The notes under the pieces are model-generated. The model was not told the origin of the DNA, did no database searches, and saw only the letters and a list, made by a program, of their open reading frames with translations. The translations under genes and the position numbers were made by a program. From UBA10646 sp046296295 (GTDB taxonomy: Bacteria > Bacteroidota > Bacteroidia > Chitinophagales > Chitinophagaceae): 64,000 nucleotides of DNA. The stretch is from positions 107,938 to 171,937 of the forward strand of contig JBKBLG010000004.1 in NCBI GenBank assembly GCA_046296295.1. Direction: 5' to 3'. Positions 17,118 through 26,958 of the stretch are shown piece after piece (the stretch's first letter is position 1; each line of letters starts with the position of its first letter).

Positions 17118-18122
17118 TCCGGCTTGCTTACTAATAGCCATCATACGCTCCATAGGAGCCAATGCAGCCGCTCTAAGTACTTCATCCATGGTGATCTCAG
17201 GTGTTTCGTATTCCATGCACAAATAAAGCTTCTCAAGCGTATTTAATTTCATGAACGGACAATCGTTACAAGCACAATTATTTTGTGGCGGTGCCGGAAT
17301 AAATGTTTTATGCGGACTATTTTTCTGCATCTGATGTAAGATGCCAGTTTCAGTAGCAACAATGTAAGTATTAGCAACATCTTCTGTAGCATACTTCAAA
17401 ATTTGTGTTGTACTACCAACAAAATCGGCAATTCTTAAAATAGCATCTTCACATTCTGGGTGTGCCAATAGCTTAGCCTCCGGATGCCGCACTTTTAGCT
17501 TTGTAATCTTTTCAAGGCTAAATATTTCGTGTACCATACAAGCACCATTCCAAAGCAACATATTACGGCCGGTAACTTTATTTAGATATGCTCCCAAATT
17601 TTTGTCGGGTGCAAAAATTATTTTTTGATCAAACGGTAAGCTGTCAATAATTGCTTTAGCATTACTACTGGTACAAATAATATCGCTGAGAGCTTTAATT
17701 TCGGCAGTACAGTTAATGTAGCTAATCACAATATGATCTGGATGCTTTTCTTTGAACGCTCTAAACAAAGGGGCAGGGGCACTATCGGCAAGGCTACAAC
17801 CAGCTTTTAAATCGGGTAATAATACTTTTTTATTAGGGTTAAGAATTTTTGCAGTTTCTGCCATAAAATGTACACCTGCAAAAACAATGATATCGGCATT
17901 AGTTTTCGCAGCAGCCTGAGCCAATCCTAAACTATCTCCAATATAATCGGCGACGTCCTGAATATCTGGTTCTTGATAGTAGTGTGCCAGCACCACCGCA
18001 TTTTTTTCTTTTTTCAAACGCTCAATCTCTGCAAACAAATCGAGGCGGGCATCTACTTCCACATCTAAAAATCCACGTTCATTAATTTTCATTTTCGCTT
18101 GCGCTAATGTGTGTATTTCCAT
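17106..18122 (-). CDS. nadA: Quinolinate synthase A
   Basis: A [4Fe-4S] enzyme that condenses iminoaspartate with dihydroxyacetone phosphate to quinolinate in de novo NAD synthesis. The 338 residues contain AHYYQEPDIQDVADYIGDSL, FAGVHFMAETAKIL, CTAEIKALSDIICTSSNA and HPEC. Probable cluster cysteines are in AGCSLAD, NGACMVHE and CNDCPFM. No nadB or nadC is adjacent. It is divergent from ppiD across the 566-bp gene-free region. Confidence 0.96.
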   Translation of the reverse strand: MEIHTLAQAKMKINERGFLDVEVDARLDLFAEIERLKKEKNAVVLAHYYQEPDIQDVADYIGDSLGLAQAAAKTNADIIVFAGVHFMAETAKILNPNKKVLLPDLKAGCSLADSAPAPLFRAFKEKHPDHIVISYINCTAEIKALSDIICTSSNAKAIIDSLPFDQKIIFAPDKNLGAYLNKVTGRNMLLWNGACMVHEIFSLEKITKLKVRHPEAKLLAHPECEDAILRIADFVGSTTQILKYATEDVANTYIVATETGILHQMQKNSPHKTFIPAPPQNNCACNDCPFMKLNTLEKLYLCMEYETPEITMDEVLRAAALAPMERMMAISKQAGLLG

Positions 18123-18397
18123 GGTAATATTCTTTATTAATTCTTATTTATTTAATCAACTACTACTATTACAGGTGTGGATTTATGGATAACTTAGTTT
18201 TCCCCACAGGGCAAAGTTAATTACCTCAACACTATCCCCATCAATTCACAAATTATCCCCGCCATGAAACAATCGTGAAACAACAAAATCGCTGTTTTAT
18301 ACACGCATGTGAGTTCGTAACAATTTGGTAATACACATTCGCCAATTCACAGCTTGTACACTTGTACTTAACGTTTGGATTTTGAAAGTAAAAACTG

Positions 18398-18411
18398 CCT
18401 TACGGCAAATG
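18398..18411 (-). repeat. Motif copy (R), inside candidate oriC
   Basis: CCTTACGGCAAATG. Confidence 0.88.
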
Positions 18412-18544
18412 CATACGCAAACAGTCATAGTTATTCCACCTGCATCCACAATAGTAAAAGCTTAAAAATGAGTTTGTACACACTAAAACAGGTTTGTACA
18501 CATGTGTATGTGAATTAGGAAGCTAGTATATTGCCGAACCTTAT

Positions 18545-18557
18545 ATTTACCGTAAGG
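18545..18557 (+). repeat. Motif copy (F), inside candidate oriC
   Basis: ATTTACCGTAAGG, opposite in orientation to the copy at 18398. Confidence 0.88.
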
Positions 18558-18624
18558 TACTTATTTGTGAATAGCCGAAGTAATAAGTAATAATAGTGGC
18601 GGTAAGCATGCAGTTTTCCACAAA

Positions 18625-18654
18625 TTGTTCATAGCTAGCTTTCCCCTATTTTTG
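18625..18654 (+). promoter_or_regulatory. Promoter of ppiD
   Basis: TTG at 18625-18627, a 19-bp spacer and TATTTTTG at 18647-18654 fit TTG-N19-21-TAnnTTTG. A TTTTCCACA word lies just upstream at 18614. Confidence 0.65.
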
Positions 18655-18688
18655 CCAACTTCAAATAAAACCGTATACAACCATAGCT

Positions 18689-20791
18689 ATGCAAGTTATT
18701 CAAGGAATTCGTGATCGTGCTGCTTGGATCATTTCGATTCTTATTGGCGTTGCCTTGATTGCCTTTATTGTGCAAGACGCCTCTGTTCGTGGTGGCAGTA
18801 TCTTTAGAAACACTACTGATATTGCTGTAGTGAACGATGTTGCTATTAGTAAAACTGATTTCGACAATAAAGTTGAAACCATTGTTCAAATGCAAGGTGC
18901 ACAAGCACAGCGTGAACAATTAAGTGCTAGTGTGTATAATATGATGGTGCAACAAACCATCTTAGAACAAGAATATGCTAAGTTGGGTATGCAAGTAACT
19001 GGTAAAGAATTAAGCGATATTCTTTTTGGTGCTAACCCACCGCAGTGGTTACAACAAGCATTTACCGACCCAAACACTGGTGTTTTCAATGCCGAAATGG
19101 CTAAGCAACAGTTTGCTCAGATGAAAAAAAATAGTGCTAACCCTCAGGTAGCGGCTATCGTTGAAACATACATTGAGCCAACTATGCAACAAGCACTTGC
19201 AATGAAGTATCAGGCATTAATTATGCAAGCTGTTAGTGTACCCAAGTGGATGGCCGAAAAAATTAATGCCGATAATAATAGTATTGCTAACATGCAATAT
19301 GTATATGTACCATATACAACCATTGCCGATAGTACCATAAAAGTAACAGATGCCGATGTTGAGGCTTATGTTAAAAAACATAAAGCCGAGTTCATGCGTG
19401 AATATGAAACACGTACTGTAAGTTATGTTAGTTTTGATGCTAACCCTACTGCTGCAGACAGTGCTGTAGTATATACCGGCCTTGCAGCATTGAAAGCTGA
19501 ATTTGCTGCCGCAACCGACAATAAATCGTTTGTAGCTGCTAAAGGTTCTGAAACAAATTTCTTAGATGCATTTGTTACAAGCAACAACTTGAAAGTGCCT
19601 AATGCCGACAGTATTAAAAACCTAGCAGTAGGCCAGGTGTATGGTCCTTATTTAGATGCTAATAATTACACATTAGCCAAAATGGTGGCCAAACGTAGTA
19701 TGCCCGATAGTGTTAAAGTACGTCATATTTTGATTAAAACAGGTCAAGGTGGTATAGCCGATTCTGTAGCTAAAAATCATATTGATAGCATTAAGAATGC
19801 TGTTGCTGCAGGTGCTAACTTCAATGACTTAGTGAAGAAGTATTCAGACGATCCAGGAAGTAAAGATAAAGGTGGTGAGTACGAATTTGCATCGGTTGGT
19901 TTTGCCAACCTAAGCAAAGAATTTGCTGAAGTAGCTTTTTATGGTAATACTGGCGATAAAAAAGTTGTGAAAGTTGAAAATAGCAGCTACAGTGGCTACC
20001 ACTATATAGAAGTATTAAGTCAAAAAAATATACAACCTGCCTACAAGATTGCTTATATCAGCAAGCCAATTCTTGCTAGCACCGAAACTGTAAATGCTGC
20101 TAACGAAGCTGCAACAAAATTTGCGGCAAGTAGTAAAGACAAAAAATCATTTGACGATAATGCTGCGAAGTTGAATAAGTTTCCAATGCCAACAGGTGAT
20201 ATTCAACAGAACGATTTTCAAGTACCTGGCTTAGGTAATAATAGAGCTTTCATACGTTGGATTTATGAGAATAAACTAGGTACCGTAAGTGAGCCTGTAC
20301 AATTTGATGGCAAGTATGTGGTTGCTATTATTACAAGTGTTAATCCTGCCGGTTTGGCTACCGCCGCAGCTGCTCGTCCACAAGCAGAAATGTTCATTCG
20401 CAACGAGAAAAAAGCACAGCAAATTATCGCCAATAAATTAAAAGGTAACACTTTAGAAGCTATGGCGCAAGCTGCAGGTACATCGGTACAACGTGCTGAT
20501 AGTATTGCTTTCGAATCTGGTTTTATTCCTGGTGTTGGTGCAGAGCCACGTGTATTAGGTGCTGCTTTCAATAAAACAATCTTGAATAAGATAAGTACAC
20601 CAATTGCTGGTGCTTCTGGTGTATTTGTAGTGAAGCCTGAGGCTATAGGTGCACGTGCAGCATTAGCAAGCAATATAGAAGAGTTGCGTAAGCGTTTGGC
20701 CGATAACACACGCAACCAAGTAAGCTACCGTTCTATGGAAGCATTACGCTTGGCTGCAAACATTAAAGATTTGAGAAGCGATTTTTACTAG
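18689..20791 (+). CDS. ppiD: PpiD/SurA-type peptidyl-prolyl isomerase
   Basis: Membrane-anchored periplasmic chaperone of 700 residues. The N-terminal cytoplasmic start and single helix (AAWIISILIGVALIAFIVQD, about 12-31) are typical of PpiD. A SurA_N-like chaperone region follows (about 45-190). One parvulin domain (about 345-450) shows VRHILIKTGQGG, FNDLVKKYSDDPGSKDKGGEY and GYHYIEVLS. The C-terminal part is a second isomerase-like, probably inactive, region. It assists outer-membrane protein folding. It stands alone between the candidate oriC and a strong terminator. Confidence 0.92.
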   Translation: MQVIQGIRDRAAWIISILIGVALIAFIVQDASVRGGSIFRNTTDIAVVNDVAISKTDFDNKVETIVQMQGAQAQREQLSASVYNMMVQQTILEQEYAKLGMQVTGKELSDILFGANPPQWLQQAFTDPNTGVFNAEMAKQQFAQMKKNSANPQVAAIVETYIEPTMQQALAMKYQALIMQAVSVPKWMAEKINADNNSIANMQYVYVPYTTIADSTIKVTDADVEAYVKKHKAEFMREYETRTVSYVSFDANPTAADSAVVYTGLAALKAEFAAATDNKSFVAAKGSETNFLDAFVTSNNLKVPNADSIKNLAVGQVYGPYLDANNYTLAKMVAKRSMPDSVKVRHILIKTGQGGIADSVAKNHIDSIKNAVAAGANFNDLVKKYSDDPGSKDKGGEYEFASVGFANLSKEFAEVAFYGNTGDKKVVKVENSSYSGYHYIEVLSQKNIQPAYKIAYISKPILASTETVNAANEAATKFAASSKDKKSFDDNAAKLNKFPMPTGDIQQNDFQVPGLGNNRAFIRWIYENKLGTVSEPVQFDGKYVVAIITSVNPAGLATAAAARPQAEMFIRNEKKAQQIIANKLKGNTLEAMAQAAGTSVQRADSIAFESGFIPGVGAEPRVLGAAFNKTILNKISTPIAGASGVFVVKPEAIGARAALASNIEELRKRLADNTRNQVSYRSMEALRLAANIKDLRSDFY

Positions 20792-20802
20792 TAGCTTCAT
20801 TT

Positions 20803-20814
20803 ACTTACGTAAAT
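20803..20814. repeat. Short palindromic variant ACTTACGTAAAT
   Basis: Related to the interspersed motif but lacking one central base pair. Other examples: 9607, 11946, 13006, 25511, 35742, 38551. Confidence 0.5.
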
Positions 20815-20822
20815 ATATTATA

Positions 20823-20860
20823 ACAATCGTGCCTGCTGATTATTCAGCAGGCACGATTGT
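20823..20860 (+). terminator. Terminator of ppiD
   Basis: Perfect 17-bp stem (ACAATCGTGCCTGCTGA and its complement) around TTAT, 32 bp after the ppiD stop. Confidence 0.8.
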
Positions 20861-20967
20861 GTTATAGGGCTATAAAAAATGTCAACCTATACATGTTTCT
20901 TTCGAAACAACACCCCCCGGTACGTATAAGTTGATATTGCAAATATGAAATATTTTATTGCTAACAT

Positions 20968-20981
20968 CATTTACCGTAAGG
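20968..20981 (+). repeat. Motif copy (F), intergenic
   Basis: CATTTACCGTAAGG in the 315-bp interval upstream of kdsB, which otherwise holds the ppiD terminator and no gene. Confidence 0.88.
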
Positions 20982-21106
20982 GGAAATTCTAATTTATAAA
21001 AGCATCTTTGTAACAACTCGGTTGTATCCTTAAATATTTAGCAGTATTTGTAATAGAGTTAACCGATATCACTACAATCTTTGCAAGTAGAACATAATTG
21101 TACACA

Positions 21107-21835
21107 ATGAAAAAAATAGCTTTAATACCTGCTCGTTATGCTGCAACGCGTTTTCCGGCAAAATTGATGCAACTGTTAGCTGGTAAGCCGGTAATTGTAC
21201 ATACTTACTTGAATACAGTAGCTACACAACTGTTTGATGAAGTGTGGGTAGCAACTGATAGTACCATCATTTACGATGCTATTGTGGCAGCAGGCGGTAA
21301 AGCTGTTATGAGTCAACGACCACACGAAAGTGGTAGTGATCGTATAGCCGAGGCAGTGGCCAATATGGATGTAGATATTGTTGTGAATGTTCAAGGCGAT
21401 GAACCCTTTGTAAAACGTGAACCACTCGAAAAATTATTACAAGTATTTGAAGGCGAAGCTGGTAGGCAGGTACAAGTTGCAAGCCTCATGCAAGTGCTTA
21501 CCGATGTTAATAATATTCAAGATCCAAACTATGTGAAGGTTGCTGTGAGTAAGTCGGGTAATGCATTAATGTTTTCTCGATCTGTACTACCCTATCCGCG
21601 TAGTACAGAACTTGCTATTACTTATTACGAACATATAGGTGTGTATGCATTTCGTAAAAAAGCATTGATGGATTTCACGGCATGGCCGATAACACCTTTA
21701 GAAGCAGCCGAAAAAATAGAATGCTTACGATATTTAGAAAACGATATAGCCATAAAAATGGTACTCACAGATTATATGGGTATTGAAATTGATACACCTG
21801 AAGATTTGCGAAAGGCCGAAGCATATTTACAATAA
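21107..21835 (+). CDS. kdsB: 3-deoxy-manno-octulosonate cytidylyltransferase
   Basis: Activates Kdo to CMP-Kdo for the lipopolysaccharide inner core. The 242 residues show IALIPARYAATRFPAKLM, VWVATDS, the MSQRPHESGSDRIAEA loop, NVQGDEPF and YPRSTE, all diagnostic. The start ATG at 21107 is used instead of an upstream TTG at 21098. It is followed 5 bp later by an amidase gene and then nagA, likely one operon. The Kdo-pathway partner kdsD is at 53.8 kb. Confidence 0.96.
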   Translation: MKKIALIPARYAATRFPAKLMQLLAGKPVIVHTYLNTVATQLFDEVWVATDSTIIYDAIVAAGGKAVMSQRPHESGSDRIAEAVANMDVDIVVNVQGDEPFVKREPLEKLLQVFEGEAGRQVQVASLMQVLTDVNNIQDPNYVKVAVSKSGNALMFSRSVLPYPRSTELAITYYEHIGVYAFRKKALMDFTAWPITPLEAAEKIECLRYLENDIAIKMVLTDYMGIEIDTPEDLRKAEAYLQ

Positions 21836-21840
21836 GCACG

Positions 21841-22635
21841 ATGTCGAACACACTTACATTCACACTTGTTCAATCTAACCTACATTGGGAAGATGCTGCT
21901 GCCAACTTACAAATGTTTGAAGCTAAAATTGCAGCTATTACTACACCAAAGCAGATAGTGATATTACCTGAAATGTTCACTACAGGCTTTAGTATGCAGC
22001 CACAAAAATTAGCCGAAACTATGAATGGCCTTACGGTAAATTGGATGCTGCGAATGGCACAACAACATCGTATTATCATTGCAGGAAGTGTAATGATACA
22101 AGAAAACGATGCTTTCTATAATCGTTTTTTATGGGTACAACCGAATGGACAAATTCATAGTTACGATAAGCGACATCTTTTTGCTTACGCTGGCGAACAT
22201 CAACATTACACGCCAGGCAATGAAAGAATTATCGTACAGGTAAATGGGTGGAAGATACTCTTACAAATTTGTTACGATCTACGCTTTCCTGTTTGGGCAA
22301 GGCAACAGCCCGATGGTATTTTGTACGATGCCATTATTTATGTTGCTAATTGGCCCGAACGCCGCTCACACGCATGGAGAACTTTATTACAAGCCAGAGC
22401 TATTGAAAATCAGTGCTATGTAATTGGTGTTAACCGAGTAGGTAACGATGGTAATGGTATACCACATATCGGCGACTCCATGGTAGTCGATGCTTTAGGA
22501 ACCGTATTGTATCATCAACAACATATTGAAGATGTGCATACTATTACCCTCGATAAAACACATGTAGAACAACTACGAACACAATTACCCTTTTTAAAAG
22601 ATGCCGATCCATTCAAACTAATACATCATGCATAA
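21841..22635 (+). CDS. Nitrilase-superfamily omega-amidase (YafV-like)
   Basis: A 264-residue carbon-nitrogen hydrolase of the Nit2/omega-amidase group, which hydrolyses alpha-ketoglutaramate-type amides and repairs deaminated metabolites. The Glu-Lys-Cys triad appears as LPEMFTTGF, YDKRHLF and LQICYDLRFP. The YAGEHQHYTPG and WPERRSHAW segments resemble YafV. It sits between kdsB and nagA, overlapping nagA by 8 bp. A motif copy at 22029 encodes GLTVN. Confidence 0.88.
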   Translation: MSNTLTFTLVQSNLHWEDAAANLQMFEAKIAAITTPKQIVILPEMFTTGFSMQPQKLAETMNGLTVNWMLRMAQQHRIIIAGSVMIQENDAFYNRFLWVQPNGQIHSYDKRHLFAYAGEHQHYTPGNERIIVQVNGWKILLQICYDLRFPVWARQQPDGILYDAIIYVANWPERRSHAWRTLLQARAIENQCYVIGVNRVGNDGNGIPHIGDSMVVDALGTVLYHQQHIEDVHTITLDKTHVEQLRTQLPFLKDADPFKLIHHA

Positions 22636-23743
22636 TACCACTATTGCTTATACCGCTAACAGCATATATACCGGTATGCATTTATTGCAACATCATGCAA
22701 TGGTGTGTAGCAACGGCATCATTACAGATGTATTACCCAAAGTAACATTACCTACCGATGGTTCACTCAACATTGTAGATTTTGGCGATGCAACTATTAC
22801 TCCGCCATTTGCCGACTTACAACTATATGGAGCAGAAGGAAAGTTACTGGCAGTAACACCCACAGCCGCAACTGTTGAAGCCATTGCCAATTACAGTGTA
22901 CGCGGAGGTGCATACTGGTGTATGCCTGCAGTAGCAACCAACACTTATGAAGTAATATATGCATGTATTGATGCTATAAAAGCATATTGGCAGCAAGGTG
23001 GAAAGCATGTTCTTGGACTACATGTAGAAGGCCCTTGGATTAGTATTGAAAAACGAGGAGCACATGTAGCAGAACTCATTCATGCACCAACAATAACACA
23101 AGTAACTGAATTATTGCAATATGGTAAAGGTGTTATTAAAATGATAACCCTTGCACCAGAGTATTGTAACGAAAGCATTATACAATACATTAAGCAACAA
23201 GGCATTATTGTATCGGCAGGCCATAGCAATGCTAGTTACGAATTAGCAACACAAAGCTTCGATAGTGGTGTACAAGCTGCAACACATTTATACAATGCAA
23301 TGAGTGCCTTTGAACATCGAAAACCCGGTATGGTAGGCGCCATACTCAATCACAGTAATGTGAAAGCAAGTATTATACCCGATGGTTACCATGTAAGTTG
23401 GCCAGCCATACAGTTGGCCTTACGGCAAATGAATGATCGCTTGTTCGCTATTACCGATGCAGTTACTACAACCAGCGAAGGGTATTATCAGCATATACTA
23501 GATGGCGATAAATATGTAGCTAATGGTACATTAAGCGGTAGTGCACTTACCATGCAAAAAGCATTGTATAACTTAATACAATTTGCAGGCGTACCTTTTG
23601 TACAAGCTATTGATATGTGTAGTATTATTCCCCTACGGCTGATGCATAAAATTGATGAAGTAGGATTATTAAAAAAGAATTATCCTGCACAAGCCATAGT
23701 GTTAGATACAACCTATAACATTATTGGTAATATTGGCCTTTAG
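22628..23743 (+). CDS. nagA: N-acetylglucosamine-6-phosphate deacetylase
   Basis: Amidohydrolase of 371 residues that deacetylates GlcNAc-6-P in amino-sugar recycling. The conserved points are LHVEGPWIS (metal Glu), SAGHSNASY (metal His), QAATHLYNAM (second His), DGYHVSW and the catalytic Asp in AITDAVTTT. The N-terminal metal motif is the NagA-type FADLQLYG, not HxH, as in other NagA proteins. It overlaps the amidase by 8 bp, and nagB is not nearby. A motif copy at 23418 encodes ALRQM. Confidence 0.92.
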   Translation: MHNTTIAYTANSIYTGMHLLQHHAMVCSNGIITDVLPKVTLPTDGSLNIVDFGDATITPPFADLQLYGAEGKLLAVTPTAATVEAIANYSVRGGAYWCMPAVATNTYEVIYACIDAIKAYWQQGGKHVLGLHVEGPWISIEKRGAHVAELIHAPTITQVTELLQYGKGVIKMITLAPEYCNESIIQYIKQQGIIVSAGHSNASYELATQSFDSGVQAATHLYNAMSAFEHRKPGMVGAILNHSNVKASIIPDGYHVSWPAIQLALRQMNDRLFAITDAVTTTSEGYYQHILDGDKYVANGTLSGSALTMQKALYNLIQFAGVPFVQAIDMCSIIPLRLMHKIDEVGLLKKNYPAQAIVLDTTYNIIGNIGL

Positions 23744-23755
23744 AAACAGAAGGTA

Positions 23756-25915
23756 CTAGCGTACATTGGTATCTTCATTAAACAAACGATATACAAAAAG
23801 TCCAAGATTTTTATACGGTGGTATGTACTCATTTAATAAGCTTAGTGCATAAGTATTTTGCTGTAACTGCTGTCGTAAGGTATCAAATAAGATGCTCCAA
23901 ACAATCGTTTTATTGGCTAGCAAATTTTCATGAATCACCTGCATTAGCGGATTATTAACCAATACGCTTCCGGTTTGTTTGGTAGCAATTACTTGTGCTT
24001 TCGGACTACCATTGGCAATGGTACTAATGTGCTTGTAACCACCACAACTTCCTAAAATTGCAAGCTGTATGTTCGGATTAAGATAACGTAAAGTATTGCT
24101 TAAAAAATAACTATGTCCGCGGTGTGTAATGATGGTTGGATAAATATTTTTACCCGTAAGGGTGGCATTCATTTTTTCTTGTGCTTCAATATCGGCACCT
24201 GTAGTATAGTCTAAAGGCTTGTTAGCATATATGTAAAGTGTGGGTGTTTGTTGCTTACTTTTGAATATAATAAAATTTGAATAAGAAGTATCTTTTTTCC
24301 AATATGTTGTATCAAATAAAGCTGTAAAGCTTTCATAGGCTAACTTGCCATCGGTATCGCCATAAAAATATACTGCATGATGTATGTTTTTACTGCTATC
24401 GGTAAGTTGCTGTACTTGCAATTGGTAGCTGTTAATACCAAGTGTTTGATGTAGTAAGTTATTATCATTTGAATCATCAGGGTTACGTAATGCATTTTGC
24501 CAAACCAATTGTAATGCATTGTAGATGCGAATACCAAAAATATTTTCTTGTTGTGTACAGCGTTGTAGATTTTCTTGCAAGTATTTACCAATAGTTGTTT
24601 GATACAAAGCACTATCTATTAATCCTACAAAAGCGTCTGCTACTTGCATACTTTGCTCAAGTCCAATGGTATTGTCTAACTCAAGACTATCAACTAATTT
24701 ATGTAATGTTATAAAGCGTTGCTCTACAGGCATTTTTTCTAAGAAGCGTACCAATGTACCATACTGCCCAGCAAGTTTTAAGAACAAACGATAATCATCG
24801 AATTGAATCATAGTGAATAACTCGTGTGCATTATTGCCCAAACCTTTCATGAGTCTATTGAACAAACCAATATAGCTACTAGTGTAAAGCTCTTCTTCGC
24901 CGTTAATAATAATATAATATAAATCTTGCTTGCGTAAAAGTGATACACACTCAAAGCGTTTTCTGTCTTTCTCGTTATGTAATTCGTTAATGGTGTTAAT
25001 ATAGAACTGGTTGCTGTAGTAATGTAGCGCATTTTTAATAAGCTGTTGCCCTATTACTTTTTCACCTCTATTCATTCGTATAACATTGTACTGTGCTGTA
25101 TTAACGAGTAAGCTGTAGTAAGTATTAACATCGCTACGTGCTTTTAAAATATCGGTAATACTATAAGCACTATCAGCAAGTTGTTCGGTGAAAGGTAGTA
25201 ATGCTTCACGAGCATAATGATTTGATATACTCACAAGTTGCCTTACTAACTTATGATTACTGTTATTACAGAGTGCTTTTGTAGAAGCATATTGCAATAA
25301 CCGCCATATTACAGTTGGTTGATGGCTCGCTAAGTATTGTAACAAACTATCGGCATAACGAAAACCAGGTTCTTGCAGTACGAATTTTTCAATTGCTTCT
25401 GGTGTTCTAAGAAGTGTTTTATAAGTAGCTATTTGCTTTAAATAAATGGCATAAGTAGTGTACTCCTTAAATGCATCGGCCATAAGTTGTGTTCTACGTG
25501 CTCCCAAATCTTTTACGTAAGTATCAATACTATCGTTACGCAAAATGCATTGTAAAATGTTAGGAAATTTTTCTAATGCATCAGGAATATCATATATTTC
25601 AAATCGCTTGCTCACAACCTTGCCTCTAATACTTTTAAGAAAGTAATTGATGCTATTGAATGCACGACACTTATCATCATCACTAAGCTGTGTATACTGA
25701 TCAATAGTAATTTTTAGGCTATCTGTTTTTTGTGTTGCAAAAGCAAGTAGTTGCCATTTAATAGCATCGTCTATACGAACTGTATCAATCATTTGAACAA
25801 AGTTGTTTTGTTCAATTTGAAGTAATTCGTAACTGTAAGTATAATTATCTGTAATTGGTTGTGCTATTACAAATGATGTAATAAAAAGAAAAATTAGAAT
25901 ATGTAAATAACGCAT
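23756..25915 (-). CDS. Secreted protein with caspase-like His/Cys pair
   Basis: A 719-residue exported protein (signal peptide MRYLHILIFLFITSFVIAQ). Most of it is alpha-helical with no family I recognise. Near residues 590-630 a strand-loop pattern carries THRGHSYF and then LAILGSCGGY, which is how the catalytic His and Cys are placed in clan CD peptidases (caspase, clostripain, gingipain). The following IATKQTGSVLVNNPLM would form the S1-side strand. Activity is inferred only. It is convergent with nagA and stands alone. Confidence 0.6.
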   Translation of the reverse strand: MRYLHILIFLFITSFVIAQPITDNYTYSYELLQIEQNNFVQMIDTVRIDDAIKWQLLAFATQKTDSLKITIDQYTQLSDDDKCRAFNSINYFLKSIRGKVVSKRFEIYDIPDALEKFPNILQCILRNDSIDTYVKDLGARRTQLMADAFKEYTTYAIYLKQIATYKTLLRTPEAIEKFVLQEPGFRYADSLLQYLASHQPTVIWRLLQYASTKALCNNSNHKLVRQLVSISNHYAREALLPFTEQLADSAYSITDILKARSDVNTYYSLLVNTAQYNVIRMNRGEKVIGQQLIKNALHYYSNQFYINTINELHNEKDRKRFECVSLLRKQDLYYIIINGEEELYTSSYIGLFNRLMKGLGNNAHELFTMIQFDDYRLFLKLAGQYGTLVRFLEKMPVEQRFITLHKLVDSLELDNTIGLEQSMQVADAFVGLIDSALYQTTIGKYLQENLQRCTQQENIFGIRIYNALQLVWQNALRNPDDSNDNNLLHQTLGINSYQLQVQQLTDSSKNIHHAVYFYGDTDGKLAYESFTALFDTTYWKKDTSYSNFIIFKSKQQTPTLYIYANKPLDYTTGADIEAQEKMNATLTGKNIYPTIITHRGHSYFLSNTLRYLNPNIQLAILGSCGGYKHISTIANGSPKAQVIATKQTGSVLVNNPLMQVIHENLLANKTIVWSILFDTLRQQLQQNTYALSLLNEYIPPYKNLGLFVYRLFNEDTNVR

Positions 25916-26031
25916 GAAGCGAATTGTAAGGTTAAATTATTCTAATAGTAAGAATAACTATTCATGAAAAATAAATGATGCAACCCCGCAATACATATTA
26001 AATAATAAGTAATTGCTTAATAAACTTATAG

Positions 26032-26907
26032 TTATTGCATCGGTTGTATGCGTTCTTGCTCTTCTACTACTTGCATCCAATCTATATTAGGAGCTATGCC
26101 AGTAGCTTCCATATGTGTTGCTATAGATGGTAGTGGTTGCCACAAACGATACTTCTTACCAAAGAGTATTTGTGTACCACACTTCAACCAACTAAGTATT
26201 ATTGTTTTTAGAAGTTCAACATCTTTAAACGCTAAGTATAAAACTTTTGTGAGCGAAAACACATTATACTTCGTTAAAGCGAACCATAAACTACTATCCC
26301 AATTGCCATTACAATAAGTATAGAATACATGTTTGGTTTTGCTCAATACTGTACGTGTTGTCATGAAAGTTAAGCAAGTTGATGCAGCATTTTTCCAATG
26401 AAAGCCACCCTCTACAATCACTCTATACTTATGTTTTTCATGAATTCTTAGTGTATAGCTATCGGTATGATCATACAAGGTAACGAAATCTGCCTCCTTG
26501 TGATTTTTGATAAGATGAATGCCAGCTTCAAAACATCCTGTACGATATATATAATCATCTTCAGCAAAAAAAATAATCTCTGCATCTGTTTGCTGCAAGA
26601 GAATTTCAATTTGAGTACCAAATGTTTTGGCATTACCAACCCCATTGAATCTTATAAATTCTACATCTTCAACATCAAAGTATTTTAAAATCATTGTCTC
26701 ATATGTATCAGGACATTTATCCATGATACAATACATCTTAGCTTTCAACTTAGCAAGCGATAATTTAAGCGATCGTATACCCGCTTCTGCAAGTTTTAAT
26801 TTATCGTTAGGGTATATGAAAGGCGTTTTAGAAACACCTGGGTACACACGATATGCTATAGCAAGATCATATTTTTGAGCTTTGCTGATAGCAGAGGTAT
26901 CATTCAT
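26032..26907 (-). CDS. Glycosyltransferase-like protein
   Basis: A 291-residue GT-A-type enzyme: YDLAIAYRVYPG at the start, nucleotide-binding strands near 55-80, and AEDDYIYR near residue 117 as the DxD-type metal site. The middle has CLTFMTTRTVL and a WDSSLWFALTK segment. It probably adds a sugar to a surface glycan. It lies next to manC, which makes GDP-mannose, a possible donor. The exact family is uncertain. Confidence 0.7.
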   Translation of the reverse strand: MNDTSAISKAQKYDLAIAYRVYPGVSKTPFIYPNDKLKLAEAGIRSLKLSLAKLKAKMYCIMDKCPDTYETMILKYFDVEDVEFIRFNGVGNAKTFGTQIEILLQQTDAEIIFFAEDDYIYRTGCFEAGIHLIKNHKEADFVTLYDHTDSYTLRIHEKHKYRVIVEGGFHWKNAASTCLTFMTTRTVLSKTKHVFYTYCNGNWDSSLWFALTKYNVFSLTKVLYLAFKDVELLKTIILSWLKCGTQILFGKKYRLWQPLPSIATHMEATGIAPNIDWMQVVEEQERIQPMQ

Positions 26908-26958
26908 TTTAATAGTAATATTTGTAATAATGTAAAAGTAATCGGTTGCATTGAATTA

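Larger units (their letters stand above)
18123..18688. other. Gene-free region with DnaA-box-like words, candidate oriC
   Basis: The longest true gene-free interval in the window. Near-DnaA-box words include TTATCCATA (minus strand, 18184-18192) with adjacent AATCCACA, TCCCCACA (18201-18208), CTATCCCCA (18232), TTATCCCCG (18253), GCATCCACA (18442) and TTTTCCACA (18614-18622). None is a perfect TTATCCACA. TTTGTACACA occurs twice, with a related CTTGTACAC copy. An A/T-rich stretch at 18130-18170 could be an unwinding element. Flanking genes diverge. Two interspersed motif copies lie inside (18398 R, 18545 F). Confidence 0.4.

Noticed and set aside
24121..24171. TTTTTACCCGTAAGGG inside the caspase-like gene as a motif copy
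   Set aside because: Has an extra C in the core, so it was not counted with the family.
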